In this document: piece after piece, positions 1-5,923 of the stretch | How positions within the stretch are numbered: position 1 is the first letter of the stretch | Layout of the letters: each line of letters opens with the position of its first letter | From: Gammaproteobacteria bacterium | GTDB taxonomy: Bacteria > Pseudomonadota > Gammaproteobacteria > Arenicellales > UBA868 | Length of the DNA: 9,129 nt | Direction: 5' to 3' | Assembly (NCBI GenBank): GCA_003529705.1 | Contig: DPVA01000177.1 | Coordinates: forward strand, 1 to 9,129 | The notes under the pieces: generated by a model | What the model saw: only the letters and a program-made list of their open reading frames with translations | Database searches by the model: none | Told to the model about the DNA's origin: nothing | Translations under genes and position numbers: made by a program

Positions 1-2
1 CG

Positions 3-185
3 GTCATCAACCATGCTTGCGAGATTCCCGGGAAACTAGGCGAGAAACTGCGGGAGGGAAGCGAGACTCTGCCCCTGATGCGTCGCCTGGTCAGCCTGCG
101 CCAGGATGTGGAACTTGGCGCGAACCTGCACGACTTTCGGTGGTCCGAGAAGATGCTGGCAGGCGAAGCCGAGATTCCTGCCTAA
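3..185 (+). CDS. C-terminal end of an unidentified protein (5' end outside window)
   Basis: An open frame enters from the left edge and ends at TAA 183-185, giving the last 60 residues of a protein whose start lies outside the window. Codon use is typical of the neighbouring genes (many CTG, GAG, CGC and GGC codons), whereas the other two frames look like shadows or stop early. The visible segment is charged and probably helical, with a run around LMRRLVSLRQDVELG followed by a C-terminus ending in GEAEIPA. It has no membrane segment, cysteine pair or motif that I can name. It converges on the small membrane-protein gene ending at 234, with about 48 nt between the two stops and no clear terminator hairpin there. 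I do not recognise the family and assign no function; that it is coding is fairly likely. Confidence 0.65.
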   Translation, partial: VINHACEIPGKLGEKLREGSETLPLMRRLVSLRQDVELGANLHDFRWSEKMLAGEAEIPA

Positions 186-233
186 AATCCACAGAGGCCG
201 AAATGCGGATGGCCAGAAAGGGGTCGATGCGTT

Positions 234-602
234 TCAGTCGATTGTTTCGAGAATCTCGATACGATCGCTGTCGGCAAGATCGACGGAAACCCCACCTATG
301 GTGGTGAAACGCCGACCTTCAATCGCCTTCTTGTAAGCCTGATATTTCAGCGCTTCGCCTTGACTATTGGTTACCTGGATATCGATGACCCGATGCTGAT
401 CTTGCCAGTGCAGCACAAAGACCAGCGCCGACATAGCAAGTACCAGTCCGAGCAGCGTATAGGCAACCATTGCTGCGGATACCCCGCCCTTATTGGGCAT
501 GGTTTTGGCAACTGCTGTGGATTTTCCCGGTGTGTTCTTGGCGCGAAATACCAGGGCGACCACCAGAATGACCGCGAGAGTGAAAAGAATTTTCGTCAGC
601 AA
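234..602 (-). CDS. Small two-helix membrane protein of unknown function, coupled to ycgL
   Basis: This is a 122-residue protein with two predicted membrane helices, at about residues 4-20 and 43-65, joined by a short basic, glycine-containing linker. A soluble C-terminal domain of about 55 residues follows. It carries a YQAYKKAIEGRRFTT stretch and then a GGVSVDLADSDRIEILE segment, and seems to match the C-terminal pattern of uncharacterised gammaproteobacterial proteins, some of which are named 'antitermination protein NusG' without good reason. The start is TTG at 602-600, supported by a GAGG ribosome-binding site at 610-613 with 7 nt spacing. It overlaps the ycgL stop by 7 nt, so translation is probably coupled. 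No catalytic residues are evident. The topology of the C-terminal domain is unclear and the function is unknown. Confidence 0.8.
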   Translation of the reverse strand: MLTKILFTLAVILVVALVFRAKNTPGKSTAVAKTMPNKGGVSAAMVAYTLLGLVLAMSALVFVLHWQDQHRVIDIQVTNSQGEALKYQAYKKAIEGRRFTTIGGVSVDLADSDRIEILETID

Positions 603-844
603 GAATTGGCCTCGTTGCCAGGGGGTAGTTGTAGGTAAAATCCCTGTGATTCTATGCTGTCAATGACGCTTGCGGGGTTTGTTGCCGCAAGCGTTTTTCT
701 TTTACCAAGGTCGAGTGTCATAACCAACTCAAGCGGTTCGAGCCCGGCTTTCAGTGCATCCGGCAGCTCCCCAAGCGCCTTGGAGTCAGTGACAAAAATA
801 TACGTCTCTGCTTTGCGGTTACTCCTATAGACCTCGCACTTCAA
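596..844 (-). CDS. ycgL: YcgL domain-containing protein
   Basis: This 82-residue protein belongs to the small soluble YcgL family (DUF709) of gammaproteobacteria. The diagnostic features are the opening KCEVYRSNRKAETYIFV, the central segment LELVMTLDLGKRKTLA, and the closing SQGFYLQLPPG, which matches the family's QGYYLQ(L/V)PP ending. The biochemical role of the family is not established. The start is TTG at 844-842. An in-frame TAA at 880-878 and the absence of ATG or GTG between them make TTG the only sensible choice. A purine-rich GAGAG lies about 10 nt upstream, so the ribosome-binding site is weak. The gene begins 45 nt after gltA ends, in the same direction and with no real terminator between (only a 5-bp AGAGA/TCTCT repeat at 845-858), so read-through from gltA is possible. 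Confidence 0.9.
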   Translation of the reverse strand: MKCEVYRSNRKAETYIFVTDSKALGELPDALKAGLEPLELVMTLDLGKRKTLAATNPASVIDSIESQGFYLQLPPGNEANSC

Positions 845-889
845 AGAGATAAGTCTCTCTATGACGTGGCACGTAGTTTAGGCACGCCG

Positions 890-2275
890 CTAGCGCTTGC
901 TGCCCCACAGCCATGCCCAGCCCGAGCGTTTTTCCGTATGCTCGCGCTGTGAGACGTCAGTGAAGGGGCGTTCCTCTTTGCCTAGGTAAAGCTGGCGGGG
1001 TCGTCCGATGCGGCTCTCTGATGACTCCATCATTTCCTTCCAGTGCGAGATCCACCCCACGGTTCGGCCAATGGCAAAGAGCACGGTGAACATGTTGGTC
1101 GGAAAACCCAGCGCCCGCAGTATGATTCCCGAGTAGAAATCTACATTAGGGTAGAGCTTTTTTTCAACGAAATAAGGGTCCTCCAGGGCGATACGCTCAA
1201 GTTCCATCGCGAGATCCAGCATCGGATCGTTGATTCCCAGTTCCGCAAGCACCTCGTGACAGGTGTCACGCATCACGGTGGCTCGGGGGTCATAGTTCTT
1301 GTAAACCCGATGGCCAAATCCCATCAGCCGGAACTGATCATCCGAATCCTGTGCCTTCTTCACGAATTTCTGAATCCGGTCCCGAGTCCCGATTTCAGTT
1401 AGCATATTGAGGACTGCCTCGTTTGCGCCGCCATGGGCTGGACCCCATAGCGAGGCGATTCCAGCAGCGACACAGGCAAAGGGGTTGGCATCGGAAGAGC
1501 CCGCGAGGCGCACCGTAGAAGTCGAGGCATTCTGCTCGTGGTCTGCGTGAAGAATAAGAATACGATCGATGGCGCGCGCGAGTACCGGGTTAACCTCGTA
1601 ATCCTGCGTGGGGACTGCAAACATCAGGCGCAGCAGGTTCTCAGAATAAGAGAGGTTGTTTAGCGGCTGCATGAACGGCTGACCGAGTGAATACTTGTAT
1701 GCATAAGCCCCGATTGTGGGCATCTTGGCGATCAGTCGATGAGCAGCGCTCATCCGCTGAAGCGGATCGTTGATATCAGTGCTGTCATGATAGAAAGCGG
1801 ACAGTGCACCGACGACGCCGACCATGATTGCCATTGGATGGGAGCTGCGGACAAAGCCGCTGTAAAAACGGACTAACTGCTCGTGCAGCATGGAGTGTCT
1901 GGTAATATCGCCGTCGAACTGTTCCTTCTCTTCGGGGGAAGGCAGTTCCCCGTGCAGAAGCAGGTAGCATACGTCCATGAAGTCTGTATTCTCGGCGAGC
2001 TCGGCGATTGCATAGCCACGGTGTAGAAGAATGCCCGCCTCACCATCAATGTACGTAATCTCTGATGAGCACGAGGCGGTTGAGGTAAAACCGGGATCGT
2101 ACGTGAACGCGCCGGTCTGCGCGTAGAGTTTGCGGATGTCAATGACCTTGGGGCCTACGGTGCCATGTAGCGTAGGCAGTTCCCAGGATTCGCCGGTTTC
2201 GTTGTCCGTGAGCGTGAATGAGTGTCGAACCGACTGCGCAAGTTCATCCTTGTGTTGCTGATTGCTTTGGGACAT
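890..2275 (-). CDS. gltA: Citrate synthase (type II, NADH-sensitive class)
   Basis: The enzyme condenses oxaloacetate with acetyl-CoA to citrate, the first step of the TCA cycle, in the cytoplasm. The catalytic triad is in place: His281 in WGPAHGGAN, His322 in [14 protein letters not shown] and Asp379 in NVDFYSG. Residues matching the NADH-inhibition site of the E. coli enzyme are also present: the RHSM run near 126-129, Tyr162 in FYHDS, and Arg180 and Lys184 in HRLIAKMP. The reactive E. coli Cys206 is replaced by threonine. I chose ATG 2275 over an in-frame TTG at 2296 because AGAGGA (2283-2288) sits 7 nt upstream of it. The 461-residue product is longer than the roughly 427 of E. coli. It has about 15 extra N-terminal residues and a C-terminal tail of about 17 residues, rich in tryptophan and basic residues, after the usual end. 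A hairpin precedes the ribosome-binding site. Confidence 0.98.
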   Translation of the reverse strand: MSQSNQQHKDELAQSVRHSFTLTDNETGESWELPTLHGTVGPKVIDIRKLYAQTGAFTYDPGFTSTASCSSEITYIDGEAGILLHRGYAIAELAENTDFMDVCYLLLHGELPSPEEKEQFDGDITRHSMLHEQLVRFYSGFVRSSHPMAIMVGVVGALSAFYHDSTDINDPLQRMSAAHRLIAKMPTIGAYAYKYSLGQPFMQPLNNLSYSENLLRLMFAVPTQDYEVNPVLARAIDRILILHADHEQNASTSTVRLAGSSDANPFACVAAGIASLWGPAHGGANEAVLNMLTEIGTRDRIQKFVKKAQDSDDQFRLMGFGHRVYKNYDPRATVMRDTCHEVLAELGINDPMLDLAMELERIALEDPYFVEKKLYPNVDFYSGIILRALGFPTNMFTVLFAIGRTVGWISHWKEMMESSESRIGRPRQLYLGKEERPFTDVSQREHTEKRSGWAWLWGSKR

Positions 2276-2289
2276 AAGGGGTTCCTCTG

Positions 2290-2312
2290 AATCCAATATT
2301 AAAGATTGGATT
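2290..2312 (-). promoter_or_regulatory. Inverted repeat / leader hairpin just upstream of the gltA ribosome-binding site
   Basis: A perfect 8-bp inverted repeat (AATCCAAT and ATTGGATT, arms 2290-2297 and 2305-2312, 7-nt loop) ends one nucleotide before the gltA Shine-Dalgarno AGAGGA at 2283-2288. In the mRNA it could fold as a hairpin beside the ribosome-binding site. As DNA it could equally be an operator for a dimeric repressor. The sequence cannot tell these apart. Confidence 0.5.
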
Positions 2313-2328
2313 TTTCAATAATATCGAC

Positions 2329-2346
2329 AACTATCTTTATATAGTT
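2329..2346. repeat. 6-bp inverted repeat AACTAT-N6-ATAGTT
   Basis: A perfect 6-bp inverted repeat has arms 2329-2334 and 2341-2346 around a 6-nt AT-only-but-one spacer. It lies over the region where gltA transcription would start. It could be a protein-binding site, but a palindrome this short in AT-rich DNA may also be chance. Confidence 0.3.
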
Positions 2347-2352
2347 TTATAC

Positions 2353-2382
2353 CTTATCGATCCAAAATGATAGTCTTGACAA
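2353..2382 (-). promoter_or_regulatory. Candidate gltA promoter
   Basis: On the minus strand TTGTCA (2382-2377, five of six matches to the -35 consensus) is followed after 18 nt by GATAAG (2358-2353, four of six matches to the -10). Transcription would begin near 2346 and leave a leader of about 70 nt carrying two inverted repeats. An alternative -10, TATAAA at 2341-2336, has only a poor -35 (TTGGAT). This is a reading by eye and the choice between them is uncertain. Confidence 0.35.
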
Positions 2383-2435
2383 CAGAAAACGATTGTAAAG
2401 ACCTACATATTGCTGGCTCTGCCGGCATCGTCTCC

Positions 2436-2460
2436 TCTGTAAATTCCCTTCTTTTACAGA
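2436..2460. repeat. 8-bp inverted repeat TCTGTAAA-N9-TTTACAGA, operator-like
   Basis: A perfect inverted repeat of 8 bp per arm (2436-2443 and 2453-2460) with a 9-nt pyrimidine spacer lies about 58 nt upstream of the hydrolase start and on the far side of the gltA promoter region. The 25-nt footprint and symmetry fit a site for a dimeric helix-turn-helix regulator. There is no T-run after it, so it is not a good intrinsic terminator. No regulator gene is adjacent to name a partner. Confidence 0.4.
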
Positions 2461-2510
2461 TAAATACGGTTTTCCAGTAGGTCTATTCGCATTAGGAAGA
2501 GGGGATTGAA

Positions 2511-2528
2511 ATGAATTATGAAGGGTGA
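2511..2528 (+). other. Five-codon mini-ORF (MNYEG) overlapping the hydrolase start
   Basis: ATG 2511-2513 opens a frame of five codons ending at TGA 2526-2528, overlapping the first codons of the hydrolase gene in another frame. The purine-rich ribosome-binding stretch 2494-2504 (AGGAAGAGGGG) lies 6 nt from this ATG but 13 nt from the hydrolase ATG at 2518. Ribosomes may therefore load here and reinitiate. Whether it is translated is unknown. Confidence 0.3.
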
Positions 2529-3375
2529 AAGTTTCTCTGTTGATACTGAGAGCGCAGGAACACTGGCGGGTCTCCGATGGGGGTCGACTCGTGATCTACC
2601 AGTTCTTGCCCTGCATGGCTGGCTCGATAACGCTGCAAGCTTTGCGCCAATGGCGGCCTCTCTTTCGGGAGTTCAGATCTTTGCGCTTGATCTTCCGGGC
2701 CACGGTAAGTCAGACCATCGGCCCCCGGGTATGCGCTACCACCTGATGGATTACGTCCCCGCAGTCCTTGAGGCGGCTGATGCTCTGGGCTTTACCAGCA
2801 TACTGATTATGGGTCATTCGCTTGGCGGGGCGATTGCCGGCCTTACGGCGGTAGCTGCCCCGGAGCGGGTGCAGGCGATGATCCTGATTGAGGGTCTCGG
2901 CCCGCTCTCCGAGTCTGAGGCAAAACTTCCCGCGCGGTTGCGAGACTCGGTGTCTGGCTATGCCAGGGTGCATAAGAGGACGGCGCCAGTCTATCTCGAT
3001 ATTGAGACCCTGGTTTCCAGCCGCGCGCGGATTGGCCCAATGAGTAACGCTTCTGCGAGACTGCTGATCGAGCGCAACGTTCACCAGCATGATGATGGCT
3101 ACCGGTGGCGCAGTGATCCCAGGCTGCGGCTCGATTCGCCGGTGTTTCTGACTGAGCCCCAAGTACTCGCGTGCCTTAAAGCAATAGCGCAGCCGACCCA
3201 GGTGCTGCTGGGTAACGACGGCATGCTGAGCAAGCGTGAGACGCTGGGCCCGAGACTTGAGGCCTTGAATTCTGCCGATGTGCGGTGGTTGGACGGGGCA
3301 CATCATCTACATATGGACCATCCTGAGGCAATAGCCGCTGCAGCCGCAGATTTTCTTTCCCAATTTTCCCAGTAG
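2518..3375 (+). CDS. Alpha/beta-fold hydrolase
   Basis: This is a 285-residue cytoplasmic hydrolase of the alpha/beta fold, probably acting on an ester or a related bond; the substrate cannot be inferred. The oxyanion-hole motif LHGWLDNAASF is at about 32-42. The nucleophile is Ser101 in GHSLGG (99-104), the acid is probably Asp234 in GNDGML, and the catalytic histidine is His262 or His263 in GAHHLHMDHPEA. The HGWLDNAASF and HHLHMDHPE signatures resemble the serine-hydrolase-like (SERHL/MhpC) group. There is no signal peptide. ATG 2518 is the first start after an in-frame TGA at 2512-2514, so the N-terminus is well limited, although its spacing from the ribosome-binding site is long. The gene diverges from gltA and converges on dacB, so it is probably transcribed alone. 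Confidence 0.93.
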   Translation: MKGESFSVDTESAGTLAGLRWGSTRDLPVLALHGWLDNAASFAPMAASLSGVQIFALDLPGHGKSDHRPPGMRYHLMDYVPAVLEAADALGFTSILIMGHSLGGAIAGLTAVAAPERVQAMILIEGLGPLSESEAKLPARLRDSVSGYARVHKRTAPVYLDIETLVSSRARIGPMSNASARLLIERNVHQHDDGYRWRSDPRLRLDSPVFLTEPQVLACLKAIAQPTQVLLGNDGMLSKRETLGPRLEALNSADVRWLDGAHHLHMDHPEAIAAAAADFLSQFSQ

Positions 3376-3395
3376 CACCGCGCTGTGGTGTGCTA
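3373..3395. terminator. Small hairpin spanning the two convergent stop codons (possible bidirectional terminator)
   Basis: TAGCAC (3373-3378) and GTGCTA (3390-3395) form a perfect 6-bp inverted repeat. The left arm begins with the hydrolase stop TAG, and the right arm ends with the complement of the dacB stop TAG. It sits where a bidirectional terminator would be expected. However, the stem is short and there is no T-run on either side, so it is at best a weak terminator or part of a factor-dependent one. Confidence 0.3.
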
Positions 3396-4838
3396 TGGAA
3401 ATAGGGTTTCCAGCAATCGACGCTGAATTTCGATACTCACGGATGATGAGGCTCGTGGGTGGTTGTGCAGGATGACGACTACCCAGAAATCGCCGTTGAG
3501 GTCGATGGCGTAGCCGGCAAGCGCCCGCACGTCTTTGAGCAACCCGGTCTTAAGTCGCAGCCTGCCCGGGCCTGCTACGTTGTGAAACCGGTTTCGCAGC
3601 GAGCCGTCGACAGCGGCAATCGGGAGGGATCCCAGAAATTCTGGCCACCATGGCCAGTTTGTAGCGGCCTCTAACAAAGCAGCAAGACCTTCAGCGCTGA
3701 TTCTTGCCTCGCGCGACAGCCCTGCACCGTTATCGATATGTAATGCCGGCATCGCAACACCACCTTGGTTTAACCAGTTTTCGATTACGCGTCTGGCCTT
3801 AGCCGGGGTTGCCGGAGGCCGGTCACTCGCGAGGGCTAGCAGCAGGTTGCGTGCCATGACGTTGTTGCTGAATTTGTTGATGTAGCGGATGACCTCTGCC
3901 AGGGGAACTGATTCAAGTTCTGCAGCGACCGTAGCCCGGGTTGGAGTTTTACTGTAGTGCCAACCCCCGGCAAGTGTTCCGCCCAACTGATTCCAGAGCG
4001 CTGTAAAGACACCGTAGACATACTGCCCGTGGGGCAGGAGCGTACGGCGAAATTTGCTGGCACCGCAGCCCATCGGGTAGTGCCCGCCGACTGAAAGTTT
4101 TGTAAGTGAAGTACTTTTCTTGAGATCGATACGGATACTTCGCCCCTTTCCTCCACAGGCCGCATTGCTGAGAGTTATCCTGTTGTGAATCTGTAGGGTG
4201 GTCGCTGGCGGGTCTGCGTTGACGTGTACGGTGCTATGGTCTGAGTCAATAATCAGCGACGTTGCACCAAAGTTCACCAACAGCGCGTTGGGTGGCGTGT
4301 TATAGGCACGCATTGGTTTGCCATCAATGGCGTCGGTCTCAATTGCCTGGAGATCAAATAGCGTATCGTCAATAACAAGATCACCGCGAATGTGGGTGAT
4401 ACCACGGTCGCGGAGTTGTTTGGCAAGGAGCCAGAAGCGCTCTATCACGAGCCAAGGATCACCACCACCCCTGAGGATCAGATCGCCTTCTAGCGTGTTG
4501 CTACGCACGTTGCCGTGCGCCAGTGCGTATGTCTGCCATCGATGCTGCGGGCCTAGCAACTGTAGTGCGGCTGCTGTGGTCACGAGTTTCATGGCGGATG
4601 CAGGATTTCGAGGAGTTGTGGCGTTGTGACTGACCATGTTTTGGTTCGCACCCACTTTTCGCATCACTACGCTAATGGAGTTTTCGGGGATACCATGGGC
4701 TTGCATCAGCTCAGTCACTGAGGGTGGCAGGTCCGTCCCGCTGGCGGGATCCGGCACAATGATGCCTAAAAAGAATACACATAATCCGGTCAGGACGGCT
4801 GTCAATGACCTGCAGAAACCGGTAGATTTGGGATTCAT
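3393..4838 (-). CDS. dacB: D-alanyl-D-alanine carboxypeptidase/endopeptidase PBP4
   Basis: This low-molecular-mass penicillin-binding protein (peptidase family S13) removes terminal D-alanine and cleaves peptide cross-links in peptidoglycan in the periplasm. All three active-site motifs are present: Ser81-Ala-Met-Lys84 in NPASAMKLVT, Ser324-Asn-Asn in NKFSNNVMARN, and Lys430-Thr-Gly in RLKTGLLKD. The 481-residue length fits the family (E. coli 477). The start chosen, ATG 4838, gives a proper signal peptide: basic MNPKSTGFCR, a hydrophobic core of about 18 residues, and a likely cut after PASG. In-frame ATGs at 4877 and 4901 would add 13 or 21 residues. The 4877 start has a slightly better GGAA upstream, so the start is not settled. 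The gene diverges from the DUF1820 gene and converges on the hydrolase. Confidence 0.95.
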   Translation of the reverse strand: MNPKSTGFCRSLTAVLTGLCVFFLGIIVPDPASGTDLPPSVTELMQAHGIPENSISVVMRKVGANQNMVSHNATTPRNPASAMKLVTTAAALQLLGPQHRWQTYALAHGNVRSNTLEGDLILRGGGDPWLVIERFWLLAKQLRDRGITHIRGDLVIDDTLFDLQAIETDAIDGKPMRAYNTPPNALLVNFGATSLIIDSDHSTVHVNADPPATTLQIHNRITLSNAACGGKGRSIRIDLKKSTSLTKLSVGGHYPMGCGASKFRRTLLPHGQYVYGVFTALWNQLGGTLAGGWHYSKTPTRATVAAELESVPLAEVIRYINKFSNNVMARNLLLALASDRPPATPAKARRVIENWLNQGGVAMPALHIDNGAGLSREARISAEGLAALLEAATNWPWWPEFLGSLPIAAVDGSLRNRFHNVAGPGRLRLKTGLLKDVRALAGYAIDLNGDFWVVVILHNHPRASSSVSIEIQRRLLETLFP

Positions 4839-4855
4839 CTTGACGTTGCTATAAT
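4828..4855 (+). promoter_or_regulatory. Extended -10 promoter for the DUF1820 gene
   Basis: A consensus TATAAT at 4850-4855 is preceded by TGC, making an extended -10 element, with TTGGGA (4828-4833) as a partial -35 at 16-nt spacing. Transcription should start near 4862, about 33 nt before ATG 4895. The -35 lies inside the first codons of dacB on the other strand, so the two genes share promoter DNA. This is the best promoter match that I see in the window. Confidence 0.6.
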
Positions 4856-4894
4856 CTCGCGCCTTTACAGACGGCATTTTCAATTCCACACACG

Positions 4895-5227
4895 ATGGCA
4901 TCCAAAAGTATTTTCCGCATTATCTTCCATAATCAGGGAAGCATTTACGAGGTCTACGCCCACGAGGTTTCCCAGGGCGGAATGTACGCCTTTGTCGAGG
5001 TGGGTGATATTACGTTTGGTGAGCGGTCAAAACTCGTGGTTGACCCGTCTGACGAAAAACTCAAGAGCGAGTTTTCAGGAGTGAAACGAACCTACATTCC
5101 ACTGCACGCTATTGTGCGCATCGACGAAGTGGAAAAGGAAGGTCAGGCAAAGATTCACCCTGGTGAGGGCAAAGGCGGGAATGTGTCGCCTTTTCCGATG
5201 CCGATGAAGCCCCCCGCTGCCGACTGA
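4895..5227 (+). CDS. DUF1820 family protein
   Basis: This 110-residue soluble protein matches the conserved gammaproteobacterial family DUF1820, whose function is unknown. Family traits visible are the opening IFRIIFHNQGSIYEVYAHEV, the central VDPSDEKLKSEFSGVKRTY, the strongly conserved IPLHAIVRIDEVEKEG, and the proline/methionine tail SPFPMPM. There is no signal peptide, membrane helix or catalytic signature. It starts with ATG 4895 and has no recognisable Shine-Dalgarno in the pyrimidine-rich leader (4862-4894) despite a strong promoter. It ends 3 nt before the msrA stop on the other strand, so any terminator must lie inside the facing gene. Family membership is confident; role unknown. Confidence 0.92.
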   Translation: MASKSIFRIIFHNQGSIYEVYAHEVSQGGMYAFVEVGDITFGERSKLVVDPSDEKLKSEFSGVKRTYIPLHAIVRIDEVEKEGQAKIHPGEGKGGNVSPFPMPMKPPAAD

Positions 5228-5230
5228 CAC

Positions 5231-5881
5231 TCAAGCTGCGCTGGCCGAATCCGTGCCGGGGCATGCAATGCCGGTACCCCCCAGACCACAGTAACCACCG
5301 GGATTCTTCGCAAGATACTGCTGGTGATAGTCCTCGGCGTAGAAAAATTCCCCGGCCGGAGCTACCTCGGTCGTGATGCTGTGATAGCCCGAGTGCTTCA
5401 ACGCAGCTTCATAAAGTCCCGTGAAGTATTTGGCGACCTGTAACTGATTATCGTCAAAGGTATAGACGGCGGAACGATATTGCGTGCCGATGTCGTTTCC
5501 CTGACGCATTCCCTGCGTAGGGTCATGAGACTCGAAAAACACCTGAAGCAGTTTTTCATAACTTATTCGCGCAGGGTCAAATACCACAAGCACTGCCTCG
5601 GTGTGGCCAGTCATTCCCGAGCAGACCTCGTGATAGGTAGGGTTCGGGGTGGAGCCGCCGGCATAGCCCACGGCAGTTGTGATCACACCATCGAGTTTCC
5701 AGAAACAGCGTTCCGCACCCCAGAAACAGCCCAGCCCAAAGACCGCCTGTTGCGTGCCCGCGGCAAACGGCGGCTTGAGTTTCTCGCCGGTAACGTAATG
5801 CTGGTCAGTAATCTCCATCGATTGACTCCGGCCGGGCAGGAGGTCATTCATCTCAGGCACTTTGGGCCGAAAAGGAAACAT
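5231..5881 (-). CDS. msrA: Peptide-methionine (S)-S-oxide reductase
   Basis: MsrA reduces the S-epimer of methionine sulfoxide in proteins and as a free amino acid, using thioredoxin, and so repairs oxidative damage in the cytoplasm. The catalytic Cys52 is in GCFWGAE, and the resolving cysteines Cys198 ([10 protein letters not shown]) and Cys207 match the E. coli three-cysteine arrangement. Other family blocks are [37 protein letters not shown] and GTQYRSAVY. The 216-residue length and the N-terminal LPGRSQSM block match the longer gammaproteobacterial form. ATG 5881 has a good AAGGA (5889-5893) 7 nt upstream. The gene follows prmC after 42 nt in the same direction, so it may be the last gene of the hemA operon, but a TATAAT box in that gap suggests its own promoter. 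Confidence 0.97.
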   Translation of the reverse strand: MFPFRPKVPEMNDLLPGRSQSMEITDQHYVTGEKLKPPFAAGTQQAVFGLGCFWGAERCFWKLDGVITTAVGYAGGSTPNPTYHEVCSGMTGHTEAVLVVFDPARISYEKLLQVFFESHDPTQGMRQGNDIGTQYRSAVYTFDDNQLQVAKYFTGLYEAALKHSGYHSITTEVAPAGEFFYAEDYHQQYLAKNPGGYCGLGGTGIACPGTDSASAA

Positions 5882-5908
5882 GTCTTTATCCTTGCAGGTC
5901 GAAACAAA

Positions 5909-5914
5909 ATTATA
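5909..5914 (-). promoter_or_regulatory. Candidate msrA -10 box
   Basis: A perfect TATAAT on the minus strand lies about 10 nt after the prmC stop and about 28 nt before the msrA start, well placed for an msrA-specific transcript. The matching -35 region falls inside the end of prmC and is poor, so the promoter would need an activator or would be weak. Confidence 0.35.
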
Positions 5915-5923
5915 GCCGCGTCT

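Larger units (their letters stand above)
2276..2517. promoter_or_regulatory. Divergent regulatory region between gltA and the alpha/beta hydrolase
   Basis: This 242-nt noncoding region is markedly more AT-rich than its surroundings, especially 2290-2410, as expected for two back-to-back promoters. It contains three inverted repeats, listed separately, and three copies of the hexamer ATCCAA or its complement TTGGAT (2291-2296, 2306-2311, 2360-2365). A perfect TTGACA lies on the + strand at 2376-2381, but no -10 box sits 16-18 nt downstream, so no confident + promoter can be named. No CRP- or FNR-type site is evident. Confidence 0.7.

Noticed and set aside
360..638. 92-codon + strand open frame with several cysteines opposite the small membrane protein
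   Set aside because: The minus-strand frame has two clean hydrophobic helices, a good Shine-Dalgarno and coupling to ycgL, so this is a shadow.
845..858. AGAGA/TCTCT repeat after gltA as a terminator
   Set aside because: The stem is only 5 bp of alternating bases with no T-run, and it overlaps the ycgL ribosome-binding region.
2376..2381. Perfect TTGACA on the + strand as the hydrolase promoter
   Set aside because: No -10-like hexamer lies 16-18 nt downstream; the nearest candidate is at about 22 nt spacing.
2710..3306. 198-codon open frame on the minus strand inside the hydrolase gene
   Set aside because: It is antisense to a gene with a full catalytic triad and clear family motifs; its composition is a reverse-strand shadow and it has no recognisable domain.
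5250..5280. GGCAT-GCA-ATGCC inverted repeat near the end of msrA as a terminator for DUF1820
   Set aside because: The stem is 5 bp with a 3-nt loop, lies inside msrA coding sequence, and has no T-run after it.
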